From assembly GCF_001879715.1 (NCBI RefSeq), contig NZ_MNBW01000012.1, positions 62,001 to 126,000 of the forward strand: 64,000 nucleotides of DNA, in the 5' to 3' direction. The translations under genes were made by a program, and so were the position numbers. Below the pieces are notes generated by a model. It saw only the letters and a program-made list of their open reading frames with translations. It was not told the DNA's origin and ran no database searches. The stretch comes from Nioella nitratireducens. Lineage in GTDB: Bacteria > Pseudomonadota > Alphaproteobacteria > Rhodobacterales > Rhodobacteraceae. Below, in pieces: positions 1-8,601 of this stretch (positions are counted from its first letter, which is position 1; each line of letters starts with the position of its first letter).

Positions 1-792
1 GCCCCGGCGGTCGATTTCCGGCGGCGGGGTGCAACCCACCACCGTCAGCCTTGCGTCGATGCCCTCGGCGCGCAGGCGGGCGACCGTTTCGGCGGTGGTC
101 CACCCCCCCTTGGCGGTCCAGTCACGGCCCACCAGCAGGATCTCGACCGGGCCTTTGGGGGGCAGCGGTGGCGTTTCGCCCAAGGGGCCGGGATCGGGAA
201 CATTCGCGCCCCATGGCACCGTCAGCGAGCGGTCGGGATCGAGACCGTAGCGCGCCGTTGCCGCCTCGGTCAGCCAGTCCGAGGGCCACAGCGCCAGATC
301 AAGCCCGGAAAAGAGCCGCGCCTCGGCCCGTTCGATCAGCGGATCGAAGAGCCGCGACGGCGCAAACCAAGAGCCGAAGCTGTGCCCGATTTCGGACTGT
401 TTGTAGATCGTCGGTGTCGCGTCCGAGGTATAGGCCGTGACCATCGGGTAGGGCGGCCGCACCCGGCACATGGCGTGAAACGCATAGGCCCCGAACAACA
501 CGTCAAAGCGCTCGGCCTTCAAGGCGCGGACCACCCGGCGTGCGACCAGCGGCGCCAGGGCCAGGTGCACCCGCCACCGGGCGCGGATGCTGACCGCCTC
601 TGGCGCGGCCAGAACCGCCCGGCGCAAGGGCTCGGCCACACCCCAATCTTGCGGCAGCACCGTCACGTCGCCCACATGGGCCTGCAAGGCGTCGAACAGG
701 CGGGCGTTGCCGCCGGAATACAGCGTCCGGTTGCGCGGGTCGAAGTCGCACAGATAGGCTATCTTCAGCCGTTTTGCTGCCGTGGTCCCCAT
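1..792 (-). CDS. Glycosyltransferase family 4, N-terminal part (cut by window edge)
   Basis: The first 264 codons of a GT-B fold sugar transferase are present; the C-terminal donor-binding half, with the expected EX7E motif, lies outside the window. The start at 792 gives an N-terminus reading MGTTAAKRLKIAYLCDF, followed by a glycine pair (about residue 27) typical of the nucleotide-sugar transferase N-domain. The visible end enters the second Rossmann domain (VEILLVGRDWTAKGG). It points away from the polymerase gene at 934, so the two are divergent and share about 140 bases of upstream DNA. Its role is inferred to be addition of one sugar to a lipid-linked repeat unit in exopolysaccharide synthesis. 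The start is moderately sure because the Shine-Dalgarno sequence is weak. Confidence 0.8.
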   Translation of the reverse strand, partial: MGTTAAKRLKIAYLCDFDPRNRTLYSGGNARLFDALQAHVGDVTVLPQDWGVAEPLRRAVLAAPEAVSIRARWRVHLALAPLVARRVVRALKAERFDVLFGAYAFHAMCRVRPPYPMVTAYTSDATPTIYKQSEIGHSFGSWFAPSRLFDPLIERAEARLFSGLDLALWPSDWLTEAATARYGLDPDRSLTVPWGANVPDPGPLGETPPLPPKGPVEILLVGRDWTAKGGWTTAETVARLRAEGIDARLTVVGCTPPPEIDRRG

Positions 793-933
793 TCTGCTGC
801 GCCCCGTCTTTCCTGGCTTTCAAGGCATAATTCTGCCCCAACGATGGGGTATAGACTGCGAATGTCCCCCAACGAAGGGGGAATCCGGGCAATAAAATGA
901 CAGAGCAGACGAAAAGGACCACCGGATAACGCC

Positions 934-2325
934 ATGCCCAATGCGCTCGCAACTCTCGCGCTGGTGAGCTTCCCGGCGCTGGCGCTGTGGCTGTTCTGGC
1001 GCTTGCCGCCGGGGCGGGCGCTGTTGGTCGTGCTGGTTCTGGGCTACCTGTTTCTGCCCCCCCCGCCGGCCGGGTTCGATTTTCCGTTGATGCCGCCCCT
1101 GACCAAGCAGACCATTCCGAACCTGAGCATTCTGGCGATCTGCCTGGTGAAATATCGCGGCGATCTGAGATTGATGCCGGAAAACCCGCTGGCCCGTGTT
1201 CTGGTTTTGACCTTCATCTTCAGCCCGATCGGGACCGTCCTGACCAATATGGACCCGGTCTATTTCGACAATTTCGCCTTGCCGCCCTTGCGCCTGCGCG
1301 AGGCGGCGGCGCAATGCATCAACCAGTTCCTGCTGTTGTCGCCCTTTCTTGTCGCACGTCATTTCCTGCGCAGCAGAGACGATCTGCGCGATATGATGTT
1401 TGCCATGCTTTTCGCGGGGCTGGTCTATTCCGTGCCGATGCTGATCGAGGTGCGCCTCAGTCCGCAGTTAAATATCTGGATTTTCGGCTATTTTCAGCAC
1501 GCCTTTGACCAGATGATCCGCGACGGGGGCTTCCGGCCCATCGTGTTCCTCTATCACGGGCTTTGGGCTGCCTTCCTTGCGATGACCGCGCTGATGGCCG
1601 CGGTGATCATCGCCCGCAACAGCACCAGCCGCAGCGTTGTCGTCTGGTGGATCGCGGCCGCCTACATGGCCGTGGTGCTGGTTTTGTGCAAATCGCTGGC
1701 CTCGCTGCTCTATGCCACCGCTTTCGCGCCGATGCTGTTGCTGTTGACCGTGCGCGCCCAGCTTCGCGTGGCACTGGTTCTGGCCAGCCTAACGCTGCTC
1801 TATCCCGCGATGAAGAGCGTTCACCTCATCCCCGAGGCGCGCATCCTGTCGATGGCCGCAAACATCGACGAAGAACGGGCAGGCTCGTTGCAGTTCCGGT
1901 TCGAGAACGAGAACATCCTGATCGACCGTGCCATGGAGCGGCCCGTGTTCGGCTGGGGCACATGGGGACGCAACCAGATTTACAATGGCCAGACGGGGGA
2001 GTTGCTGACCACCACGGACGGGCGTTGGATCATCACCATCGGGGTGTATGGTTGGGTCGGGTTCCTTGCGGAATTCGGGCTGCTGATCCTGCCCATGGGC
2101 CTTGCATGGCAGGCCCTGCGCCGACGAGAGGCCCCCCCCAGCCTTTGGTTTGGCGGGGTGGCAATCATCCTGGCCATCAATATGATCGACATGATCCCCA
2201 ACGCGACCCTGACGCCGATGACATGGTTGTTTTCCGGGGCGTTGCTGGGCAACGCTGAACGGGTGCGCCGGGACGTGCGCCAAAGGTCCGACACGCGCCG
2301 CGCGGCGCTGCGAACAATCCTGTGA
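934..2325 (+). CDS. O-antigen ligase / Wzy-like polysaccharide polymerase
   Basis: A 463-residue integral membrane protein with about ten hydrophobic segments. Around residues 320-345 there is a larger hydrophilic stretch with the pattern of the Wzy_C (O-antigen ligase) domain: arginine, glutamates, then RAMERPVFGWGTWG, matching the usual 'A..I..HP..G.G.G' signature. Wzy-type enzymes join lipid-linked repeat units in the periplasm. Here it sits ten bases upstream of a glycosyltransferase and in the same island as a Wzx-like flippase, which fits a Wzx/Wzy-dependent exopolysaccharide or capsule pathway. A ligase acting on lipid A core is the alternative, but no lipopolysaccharide core genes are nearby. 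Confidence 0.8.
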   Translation: MPNALATLALVSFPALALWLFWRLPPGRALLVVLVLGYLFLPPPPAGFDFPLMPPLTKQTIPNLSILAICLVKYRGDLRLMPENPLARVLVLTFIFSPIGTVLTNMDPVYFDNFALPPLRLREAAAQCINQFLLLSPFLVARHFLRSRDDLRDMMFAMLFAGLVYSVPMLIEVRLSPQLNIWIFGYFQHAFDQMIRDGGFRPIVFLYHGLWAAFLAMTALMAAVIIARNSTSRSVVVWWIAAAYMAVVLVLCKSLASLLYATAFAPMLLLLTVRAQLRVALVLASLTLLYPAMKSVHLIPEARILSMAANIDEERAGSLQFRFENENILIDRAMERPVFGWGTWGRNQIYNGQTGELLTTTDGRWIITIGVYGWVGFLAEFGLLILPMGLAWQALRRREAPPSLWFGGVAIILAINMIDMIPNATLTPMTWLFSGALLGNAERVRRDVRQRSDTRRAALRTIL

Positions 2326-2335
2326 GGGGGCGGGA

Positions 2336-3667
2336 ATGACGGGCAAGCCCAAGGTTCTGGTGATCGCCGAGGCGGCCAACCCCGATTGGGTCAGCGTGCC
2401 GCTGATTGGCTGGTCGCTGTCGCAGGCGCTGCGCGAGGTGGCCGAGGTGCATCTGGTGACACAGGTGCGCAACCGCGACGCCATTCTTGACGCCGGGCTG
2501 ATCGAGGGCCGCGAGTTCACCGCCATCGACTCCGAGGCCTTTGCGCGCCCGCTTTGGGCTGTCGGAGAGACGTTGCGCGGCGGCGGTGGCAAGGGCTGGA
2601 CCACGCTGCAGCTGATCAACGCGTTGATCTATCCGCAGTTCGAACGGCTGATCTGGCGGCGGTTCGGGGCCGATATCCGGGCCGGGCGCTATGACATCGT
2701 GCACCGAGTGACACCCTTGTCGCCGACGATCTCCAGCCCGCTGGCTGCCAAATGCGCACGGGCCGGGGTGCCCTTCGTGCTGGGGCCGCTGAACGGGGGC
2801 GTGCCGTGGCCAAGGGAATTCGACGCCGCCCGCAGGCAGGAAAAGGAATGGCTGAGCTACATCCGCTCGGCCTACAAGGCGCTGCCCGGTCGCAAACGCA
2901 GCCTTGCCCATGCGGCGGCGATCCTTGCGGGGTCACGGCATACGGCCAGTGAAATGCCCGCCGCGATGCAGGGCAAGACGATTTACCTGCCGGAAAACGC
3001 CATCGACCCGGCCCGGTTTTCCAAATGCGCCGCGCCGGAACAGGACGCCCCCCTGCGCGGGGTCTTCGTGGGCCGGATGGTGCCCTACAAGGGGCCTGAC
3101 ATGCTGCTGGACGCCGCTGCGCCGCTGTTGCAGGCTGGGCGGATGCGGCTCGATCTTGTGGGCGATGGTCCGATGCTGCCCGACCTGCGCGCGCGGGCCG
3201 ATGCGCTCGGGGTGGCGGGGGCCGTCACCTTCCACGGCTGGTTGCCGCACGGGGCGGTTCAGGACGTGCTGGCGGCGGGGGCGTTGTTGACTTTCCCCTC
3301 GATCCGCGAATTCGGCGGCGGCGTCGTGCTGGAGGCGATGGCCCTTGGCCTGCCCGCCTTGATCGTGGACTATGCAGGGCCAGCTGAACTGGTGACGCCG
3401 GACACCGGCTGGACCGTGCCGCTTGGCGACCGGGGCGCGATTGTCGCGGGTCTGCGGGCGGCGCTGGACCGGCTGGACCGGGACCGGCCCGCCTTGGCCG
3501 AGGCCGGGCACGCGGCGCGCGACAGGGTGGCGCAGCACTTTACATGGCCGCGAAAAGCGGCCCAGATTTCAGAAGTTTATGATTGGGTATTGGGGCGGCG
3601 TGATGACAAGCCAAATCTGTTTGCAGAGAAATGGGAGCACACAGCCGGGGATCATGCCGCCGAGTAG
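2336..3667 (+). CDS. Glycosyltransferase family 4
   Basis: A 443-residue GT-B glycosyltransferase. The C-terminal half carries the EX7E motif as E325 and E333 in REFGGGVVLEAMALGLPAL, followed by an acidic GPAELV loop that binds the nucleotide-sugar donor. The N-terminal half begins KPKVLVIAEAANPDW and contains VLGPLNGGVPWP, a stretch typical of exopolysaccharide GT4 enzymes. It lies 10 bases after the polymerase gene and its last 14 bases overlap the start chosen for the next gene, so the three are probably one transcript. The acceptor and donor sugars cannot be read from the sequence. Confidence 0.88.
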   Translation: MTGKPKVLVIAEAANPDWVSVPLIGWSLSQALREVAEVHLVTQVRNRDAILDAGLIEGREFTAIDSEAFARPLWAVGETLRGGGGKGWTTLQLINALIYPQFERLIWRRFGADIRAGRYDIVHRVTPLSPTISSPLAAKCARAGVPFVLGPLNGGVPWPREFDAARRQEKEWLSYIRSAYKALPGRKRSLAHAAAILAGSRHTASEMPAAMQGKTIYLPENAIDPARFSKCAAPEQDAPLRGVFVGRMVPYKGPDMLLDAAAPLLQAGRMRLDLVGDGPMLPDLRARADALGVAGAVTFHGWLPHGAVQDVLAAGALLTFPSIREFGGGVVLEAMALGLPALIVDYAGPAELVTPDTGWTVPLGDRGAIVAGLRAALDRLDRDRPALAEAGHAARDRVAQHFTWPRKAAQISEVYDWVLGRRDDKPNLFAEKWEHTAGDHAAE

Positions 3668-6425
3668 GGTCTTGGTGCTGCTCGTGCTTCTGCTGACCCC
3701 GTTTCGTGCTGCGGCAGAGGATGTGCGGGCGTTCATCTACGGCAATTCGTTGATCAACCATGCCTCGGACAGCGACGAGACGACCATGCCGCACTGGCTG
3801 CATCGGCTGGCGGTCGCGGGCGGGAATGGATTTGCCGCTGATGGTGCCTTCGGGGCGCCGCTGACTTTTGCCGATCAACTGCCGCCAGAACCGACATGGT
3901 ATTTTGACGAGGTGCCGCCGGTCTGGGATGCGGACCGGCTGGCCTTTCGTCGGGCGGGGTTCAACACGATCCTTTTCAATAACGCCAATTTCATTCAGTA
4001 TCAGCCGCCTGACGCGCTTTATGAAGGGGACAACCCACAGGGATATTCCCCGCTGTCCGCCACCCTGCGTCTGCTGGACTGGTCCGAGGCGCAGGCGCCG
4101 GGCGCACGGGTGTTTTTGTACGAGGGCTGGTCGGACCTTGCGCTGATCGCCCGCCGCTTTCCGCCGAGCGACCGCGACCTGCGCCGCTATCACGCTTATA
4201 ATCAGGGCGACTATCACCAGTGGTTTCAGGACTATGCCACATTGCTGCGCGCCGCGCGGCCCGATCTGGACCTGACCTTGATCCCGGTGGCCCCGATACT
4301 GGCAGAGCTGCTGTCAACCCCGCCCCTCGACGGGCTGGCTGCAACGGATGTCTACCTCGATGATGCTCCTCACGGCACGCCGACGCTCTATTTCCTTGCT
4401 GCGATGATCAGCTATGCCTCGATCTATGGCGAGGCGCCGCCGGTCGACCTGACCTTGCCAGACAGCATTCACCCGCTCGTGCGCGCGAATGCCGCCAATC
4501 TTTCGGGCCGCATTTTCGACCGTGTGCAGGGCAGCGCATGGCCCGATCATGCGGGCGTTGTGCCGGACACCGGCGTGCCGGACCCGGCGTTGGCGATGGG
4601 GCTGACCGGGCTTTCGGATTGGTCGACGCAATTGCCCTTCATCGACCTCATGCACGCGGCCCGGCCATGGATCGGCCATTTGCCCGACCAATGGGGCGGG
4701 GTCAGTGCCGAAGAACTTGAAGCAGGCGGGGTCTTGAGTGATGCGGGCTGGCCGCTGCGATTGCCCGAGGATGTGGTGGCGCTGGAAAGTTTCATCCTGA
4801 CCGATCTGCCGGAAGAGGCCGCAAGTGCCGCCGGACGCTACCGCGTGACATGGGCGGGGCAAGGCAGTTTCCGCATCATCGGGCGGGCGGAAAACGTGGC
4901 GATGGCCGATCACGAGGCGTGGTTTGACTTCACCCCCGGCGAGGGGCCGGTGGGCCTGCGCATCGAAGCGACCGAGGCCACCGACCCGATCCGCGACATT
5001 GCCGTGGTCCGGCAGGACCGCATCCCGCTTTTCGAATTGGGCGAGGTCTTCAACCCCGACTGGATCGCCCGTATCCGCGAACTGCGCGCGATCCGCTTCA
5101 TGGACTGGATGAACACCAACGGGTCCACGCAAGAAATCTGGACCGACCGTCCACGCATCAGTGATTACACATGGGTGCGGCGCGGGGTGCCGGTCGAGGT
5201 TATGGTGGACCTTGCGAACCGCATCGGGGCCGATCCATGGTTTACCCTGCCGCACAGGGCCGATGACGCCTATGTCCGGGCCTTTGCCACCTATGTCGAG
5301 GCGCGGCTGGCACCGGAACGGCGGGTCTACGCGGAATGGTCGAACGAGGTCTGGAACTTCCTGTTCCCGCAGGCGCATTGGGCCGCCGCACAGGCGGCTG
5401 CGCGTTGGGACGGGGCCGAGGGCGACGCGTGGATGCAGTTTGCAGGGCTGCGCGCGGCCCAGGTGGCCGATCTGTGGGCCGAGGTATTTGCCGGGCAAGA
5501 GGATCGCCTGATCCGTGTCGTGGCTACCCAGACCTCTTGGCCCGGTCTGGAAGAAGCGTTGCTGGAGGCGCCTTTTGCGCAGGACGAGGGGCTACCCGCC
5601 CCGGCCAACAGTTTCGACGCCTACGCGGTGGCGGGGTATTTCGGCAATGAACTGGGCATGGATGAACGCGTGGACGAGGTGCTGGGATGGGCGGCTGACC
5701 CTGAGGGGGCTGCACTGGCCGCCGACGCACTGCGCGACGGCTCGCTCGGGCAGGTGATCGACGAGGGCTTTCCCTATCACGCCGACGTTGCCGCGCGCTA
5801 CGGCCTCGACATGGTGATGTACGAGGGCGGCACGCATGCTGTCGGACTGGGCGAGGCCGTCTGGAATGATGACCTGACGGATTTCCTCACCCGGTTCAGC
5901 TACAGCCCCGAAATGGCTGCGCTCTACGCCGAATTGCTGGCCGGATGGCGCGCTGATGGGGGGACACTGTTCAACGCCTTCGTCGATGTCAGCGCGGCCA
6001 GCCAATGGGGCAGTTGGGGCGCCTTGCGGCATCTGGACGACTCGAACCCCAGATGGGCCACGCTGATGGCCTACAACGCCACCGCTGGCGGCTGGGAAGA
6101 TCGCCCCGACGGGGCCTTTGGCCACGGGGTCTATCGCTTTGGCGGGCCGGGCAGCGATGATTTGTTCGGCACCGCGGAGCGGGATGTTTTCGTGGCGGGG
6201 GACGGCAATGACCGGCTGCACCTTGGGGCCGGGGACCGCGCGCATGGCGGTGCCGGGCGCGACGTTGCGGTTCTGCCCGGACGGGCGGCGGACTATGCCC
6301 TGATGGATGAGGACGGGCGCCAGATTCTGACCGGCCCCGATGGCCCGATCTGGACAGTGGCCATCGAAGTGGCGGAATTCGAGGATGAGCCGGGACAGCG
6401 CTATGCGCTGACCACACAGGAGTAA
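3654..6425 (+). CDS. Secreted SGNH-esterase / clan-A-like glycosidase with RTX calcium-binding tail
   Basis: A 923-residue exported protein. The start at 3654 gives a clean Sec signal peptide ending PFRAAA at residue 21; an in-frame ATG at 3603 would add 17 residues and hide it. Residues 27-33 (FIYGNSL) resemble SGNH block I, and D270-S-I-H273 fits the SGNH Asp-His pair, so the first third may be an esterase or deacetylase. Residues about 525-730 look like a TIM-barrel glycosidase: Y559-A-E-W-S-N-E565-V-W-N suits the acid/base glutamate and M722-Y-E724-G-G the nucleophile of clan GH-A. Residues about 833-870 hold glycine-aspartate RTX repeats (AGDGNDRLHLGAGD) and then a serralysin-type end. 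Inside a polysaccharide cluster it probably trims or deacetylates the polymer. The three-part reading is inferred. Confidence 0.7.
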   Translation: MPPSRVLVLLVLLLTPFRAAAEDVRAFIYGNSLINHASDSDETTMPHWLHRLAVAGGNGFAADGAFGAPLTFADQLPPEPTWYFDEVPPVWDADRLAFRRAGFNTILFNNANFIQYQPPDALYEGDNPQGYSPLSATLRLLDWSEAQAPGARVFLYEGWSDLALIARRFPPSDRDLRRYHAYNQGDYHQWFQDYATLLRAARPDLDLTLIPVAPILAELLSTPPLDGLAATDVYLDDAPHGTPTLYFLAAMISYASIYGEAPPVDLTLPDSIHPLVRANAANLSGRIFDRVQGSAWPDHAGVVPDTGVPDPALAMGLTGLSDWSTQLPFIDLMHAARPWIGHLPDQWGGVSAEELEAGGVLSDAGWPLRLPEDVVALESFILTDLPEEAASAAGRYRVTWAGQGSFRIIGRAENVAMADHEAWFDFTPGEGPVGLRIEATEATDPIRDIAVVRQDRIPLFELGEVFNPDWIARIRELRAIRFMDWMNTNGSTQEIWTDRPRISDYTWVRRGVPVEVMVDLANRIGADPWFTLPHRADDAYVRAFATYVEARLAPERRVYAEWSNEVWNFLFPQAHWAAAQAAARWDGAEGDAWMQFAGLRAAQVADLWAEVFAGQEDRLIRVVATQTSWPGLEEALLEAPFAQDEGLPAPANSFDAYAVAGYFGNELGMDERVDEVLGWAADPEGAALAADALRDGSLGQVIDEGFPYHADVAARYGLDMVMYEGGTHAVGLGEAVWNDDLTDFLTRFSYSPEMAALYAELLAGWRADGGTLFNAFVDVSAASQWGSWGALRHLDDSNPRWATLMAYNATAGGWEDRPDGAFGHGVYRFGGPGSDDLFGTAERDVFVAGDGNDRLHLGAGDRAHGGAGRDVAVLPGRAADYALMDEDGRQILTGPDGPIWTVAIEVAEFEDEPGQRYALTTQE

Positions 6426-6496
6426 GGGTGATGGTCCGGGCACCTCATCCCACGTCTTTGGCGGCCCTGGGCGGGCGGGCTTGGGCCAAGCTCGAC

Positions 6497-7702
6497 CTAT
6501 TGCTGGCCCCAGATCGCCGAGATCAGCATGTCCGCCCCGCGCCCCGCGTGGAACCCCTCGACGATCCGCGTGCGGCCAGCGACGGACAGGCGCGCCGCGC
6601 GCGCCGGGTCATCCGCAAGTGCGGCAATGGCCGCGGCAAGGGAGCCGGGCGATTTGGGCGGCACGAGCACCCCGTCCACTCCGTCGCGGATCAGCTCTGC
6701 CACGCCGCCGGCATTGGTGCCGATGGTGGGGGTGCCGCAGCTCATCGCTTCCATCAGCGCAACGCCCAGTGGTTCATGCCAACTGGCCAGAACGAAGAGA
6801 TGCGCGGCGCGAATGTGATCGCGGACGGCGCTTGCGTCGATGGCCCCCAGAAGGCGGACCTTGCCGGTCAGGCCAAGCTCGGCAATCCGCGCCTCCAGCC
6901 CTGTGTGGTAGCCCGAGCCGCCGTCATCATCTTCGCCCGCGATCGCAAGCTCCACGTCGCGCCCCTGATCCAGCAGGGTGCGCACGGCCTGCATCAAATC
7001 CTGATGACCCTTCACCACGTTAAGCCGCCCGCAGGAGAAAAGTCGCAGCGTCTCGGCCTTGGTCGCCGGTCGGTAGGGGCCGATTGGGGCCAGCACGTCG
7101 GTATCGACGCCCATGGGCTGAATAAAAAGCCGCTTGGGCAGGTCGTCGGGCAGGTCAGCCTGCATTTCCGCGCGCAGTTTTTCGGTGATGATCGAGGCAA
7201 ACGCCGCATGCCGCCATTTGAAGCGCTGGCCGGGGCCGTAATCGCTGAGCGGCCCGTGCAGGGTGAGCGAATAGCGTGGACCGCCCATGCGCCGGGCCAT
7301 CGCGGCCAGCAGTGCCGCGCGCCCGCAGGAATGGACATGCACATGTTCGATGCCGCGCCTCCGGCACTGGCGGATCAGCGCCTGCGCGGCCGGAACGGAC
7401 ACCGCCACGTCGCGCGCCAACGCCTTGCCTTCGGTCCGGACCTCGCGCAGCAGCTCGCCATAAGGCAGGCGGGGCAGGGCGGACAGCGCCGTGCCAATAT
7501 CGGGGCGGCCCAGATAGGTGGTGCGCGCCATCGCAGCCGCCGACCAGTCATGCGCGACCAGTCCCGGCGGCGGGCGGCGGGTGGACAGCAGGTCCACCGT
7601 CACGCCGCGCTTTTCCAGTTCGGCGATTTCGCGCCAGAAAAAGATATGCGTCTGGCCGGGAAATTGCGGCACCAGATAGCCGAGTTTTCGCGTCATGGGC
7701 AC
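6497..7702 (-). CDS. Glycosyltransferase family 4
   Basis: A 401-residue GT-B glycosyltransferase, the only complete gene of the island on the minus strand. The N-terminus (KLGYLVPQFPGQTHIFFWREI) is typical of colanic-acid/exopolysaccharide transferases of the ExoL/WcaL sort. The EX7E motif is present in WHEPLGVALMEAMSCGTPTIG, followed by GGVAELI for donor phosphate binding. It is convergent with the RTX-tailed protein and divergent from the GT2 gene at 7780, with only 77 bases between the two start codons. Two in-frame starts exist (7702 and 7696); I use the first. The sugar specificity is not readable. Confidence 0.88.
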   Translation of the reverse strand: MPMTRKLGYLVPQFPGQTHIFFWREIAELEKRGVTVDLLSTRRPPPGLVAHDWSAAAMARTTYLGRPDIGTALSALPRLPYGELLREVRTEGKALARDVAVSVPAAQALIRQCRRRGIEHVHVHSCGRAALLAAMARRMGGPRYSLTLHGPLSDYGPGQRFKWRHAAFASIITEKLRAEMQADLPDDLPKRLFIQPMGVDTDVLAPIGPYRPATKAETLRLFSCGRLNVVKGHQDLMQAVRTLLDQGRDVELAIAGEDDDGGSGYHTGLEARIAELGLTGKVRLLGAIDASAVRDHIRAAHLFVLASWHEPLGVALMEAMSCGTPTIGTNAGGVAELIRDGVDGVLVPPKSPGSLAAAIAALADDPARAARLSVAGRTRIVEGFHAGRGADMLISAIWGQQ

Positions 7703-7779
7703 GGTTTGCCTTGCCTGTCGATTGTTCCGGTCAACCTGCGGAAAAACCCCTGCAAGGTCAAAGCCAAAAGGGCCGTCGC

Positions 7780-8601
7780 ATGATTTCCATCATCGTCCCG
7801 GCCCATAACGAGGCCCGGCTGATCGGGGCCTGCCTGACCGCCCTGTTCGCCAGTGATCGCTGCCCGGTGCCGGTCGAGGTGATCGTCGTCGCCAATGGCT
7901 GCACGGATGCCACGAGGGAAATCGCGCAGGGGTTTTCCGGGCAAGCCAGCCAAAAGGGCTGGTCCTATCAGGTGCTGGATCGGCCCGCCCTTGGCAAGCC
8001 CGGTGCCTTGAACGCAGGCGACGCGGCGGCGCGTTATCCAGCGCGGGCCTATCTGGATGCGGATGTGACGGTTTCGCCGGGGCTTTTGGCGGCGCTGTGG
8101 CATGCGCTGGACCGGGCGGAGCCTGCCTACGCCTCGGGACAGGTGCGGATCACGGCGGTTTCCGCCGCTTCGCGCCGCTATGGGCGGCTGTGGCAAAGGG
8201 TGCCGTTCATGACCTACGGTGTGCCGGGCTGCGGGCTGTTCGCGGTGAACGCGGCGGGGCGTGCCCGCTGGCGGGCGTTTCCGCCGGTCATTTCCGACGA
8301 CACGTTTGTGCGCCTGTCTTTTCGGCCAGACGAGCGGCATCTGGTGCCGTTTCCCTATGACTGGCCAATCGCAGAGGGGCTGCGCGCCCTCATTGCCGTG
8401 CGGCGGCGGCAAGACGCGGGCGTGGCCGAAATCGCCGCGCGGTTCCCGGACCTGCTGGCCAATGACGACAAGCTGCCGCTGCGACGGCGGCGCGCCCTTG
8501 GCCTTGCGCTTTCCGACCCTTTGGGCTTTGTGACCTATGCGGGCGTGGCGGCGGCGGTCAGACTGCTGCCGGCCCCCAAGCAATGGAGTCGCGGCAGATG
8601 A
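7780..8601 (+). CDS. Glycosyltransferase family 2
   Basis: A 273-residue GT-A glycosyltransferase. The N-terminus MISIIVPAHNEARLIG is the classical GT2 nucleotide-binding start, and LDADV near residue 90 is the DXD-type motif that binds the metal and nucleotide sugar. Longer in-frame starts run antisense through the neighbouring minus-strand gene and are rejected. The stop TGA overlaps an ATG of the next gene as ATGA at 8598, so the flippase is translationally coupled. It probably adds one sugar to the lipid-linked exopolysaccharide unit on the cytoplasmic face. Confidence 0.88.
   Translation: MISIIVPAHNEARLIGACLTALFASDRCPVPVEVIVVANGCTDATREIAQGFSGQASQKGWSYQVLDRPALGKPGALNAGDAAARYPARAYLDADVTVSPGLLAALWHALDRAEPAYASGQVRITAVSAASRRYGRLWQRVPFMTYGVPGCGLFAVNAAGRARWRAFPPVISDDTFVRLSFRPDERHLVPFPYDWPIAEGLRALIAVRRRQDAGVAEIAARFPDLLANDDKLPLRRRRALGLALSDPLGFVTYAGVAAAVRLLPAPKQWSRGR

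Noticed and set aside
3423-3653. Long N-terminal extension of the RTX-tailed protein
   Set aside because: It overlaps the glycosyltransferase gene and would bury the signal peptide that starts at 3654.
7276-7779. N-terminal extension of the GT2 transferase
   Set aside because: It is antisense to the GT4 gene and arginine/proline-rich, while GT2 proteins start at the VPAHNE strand.
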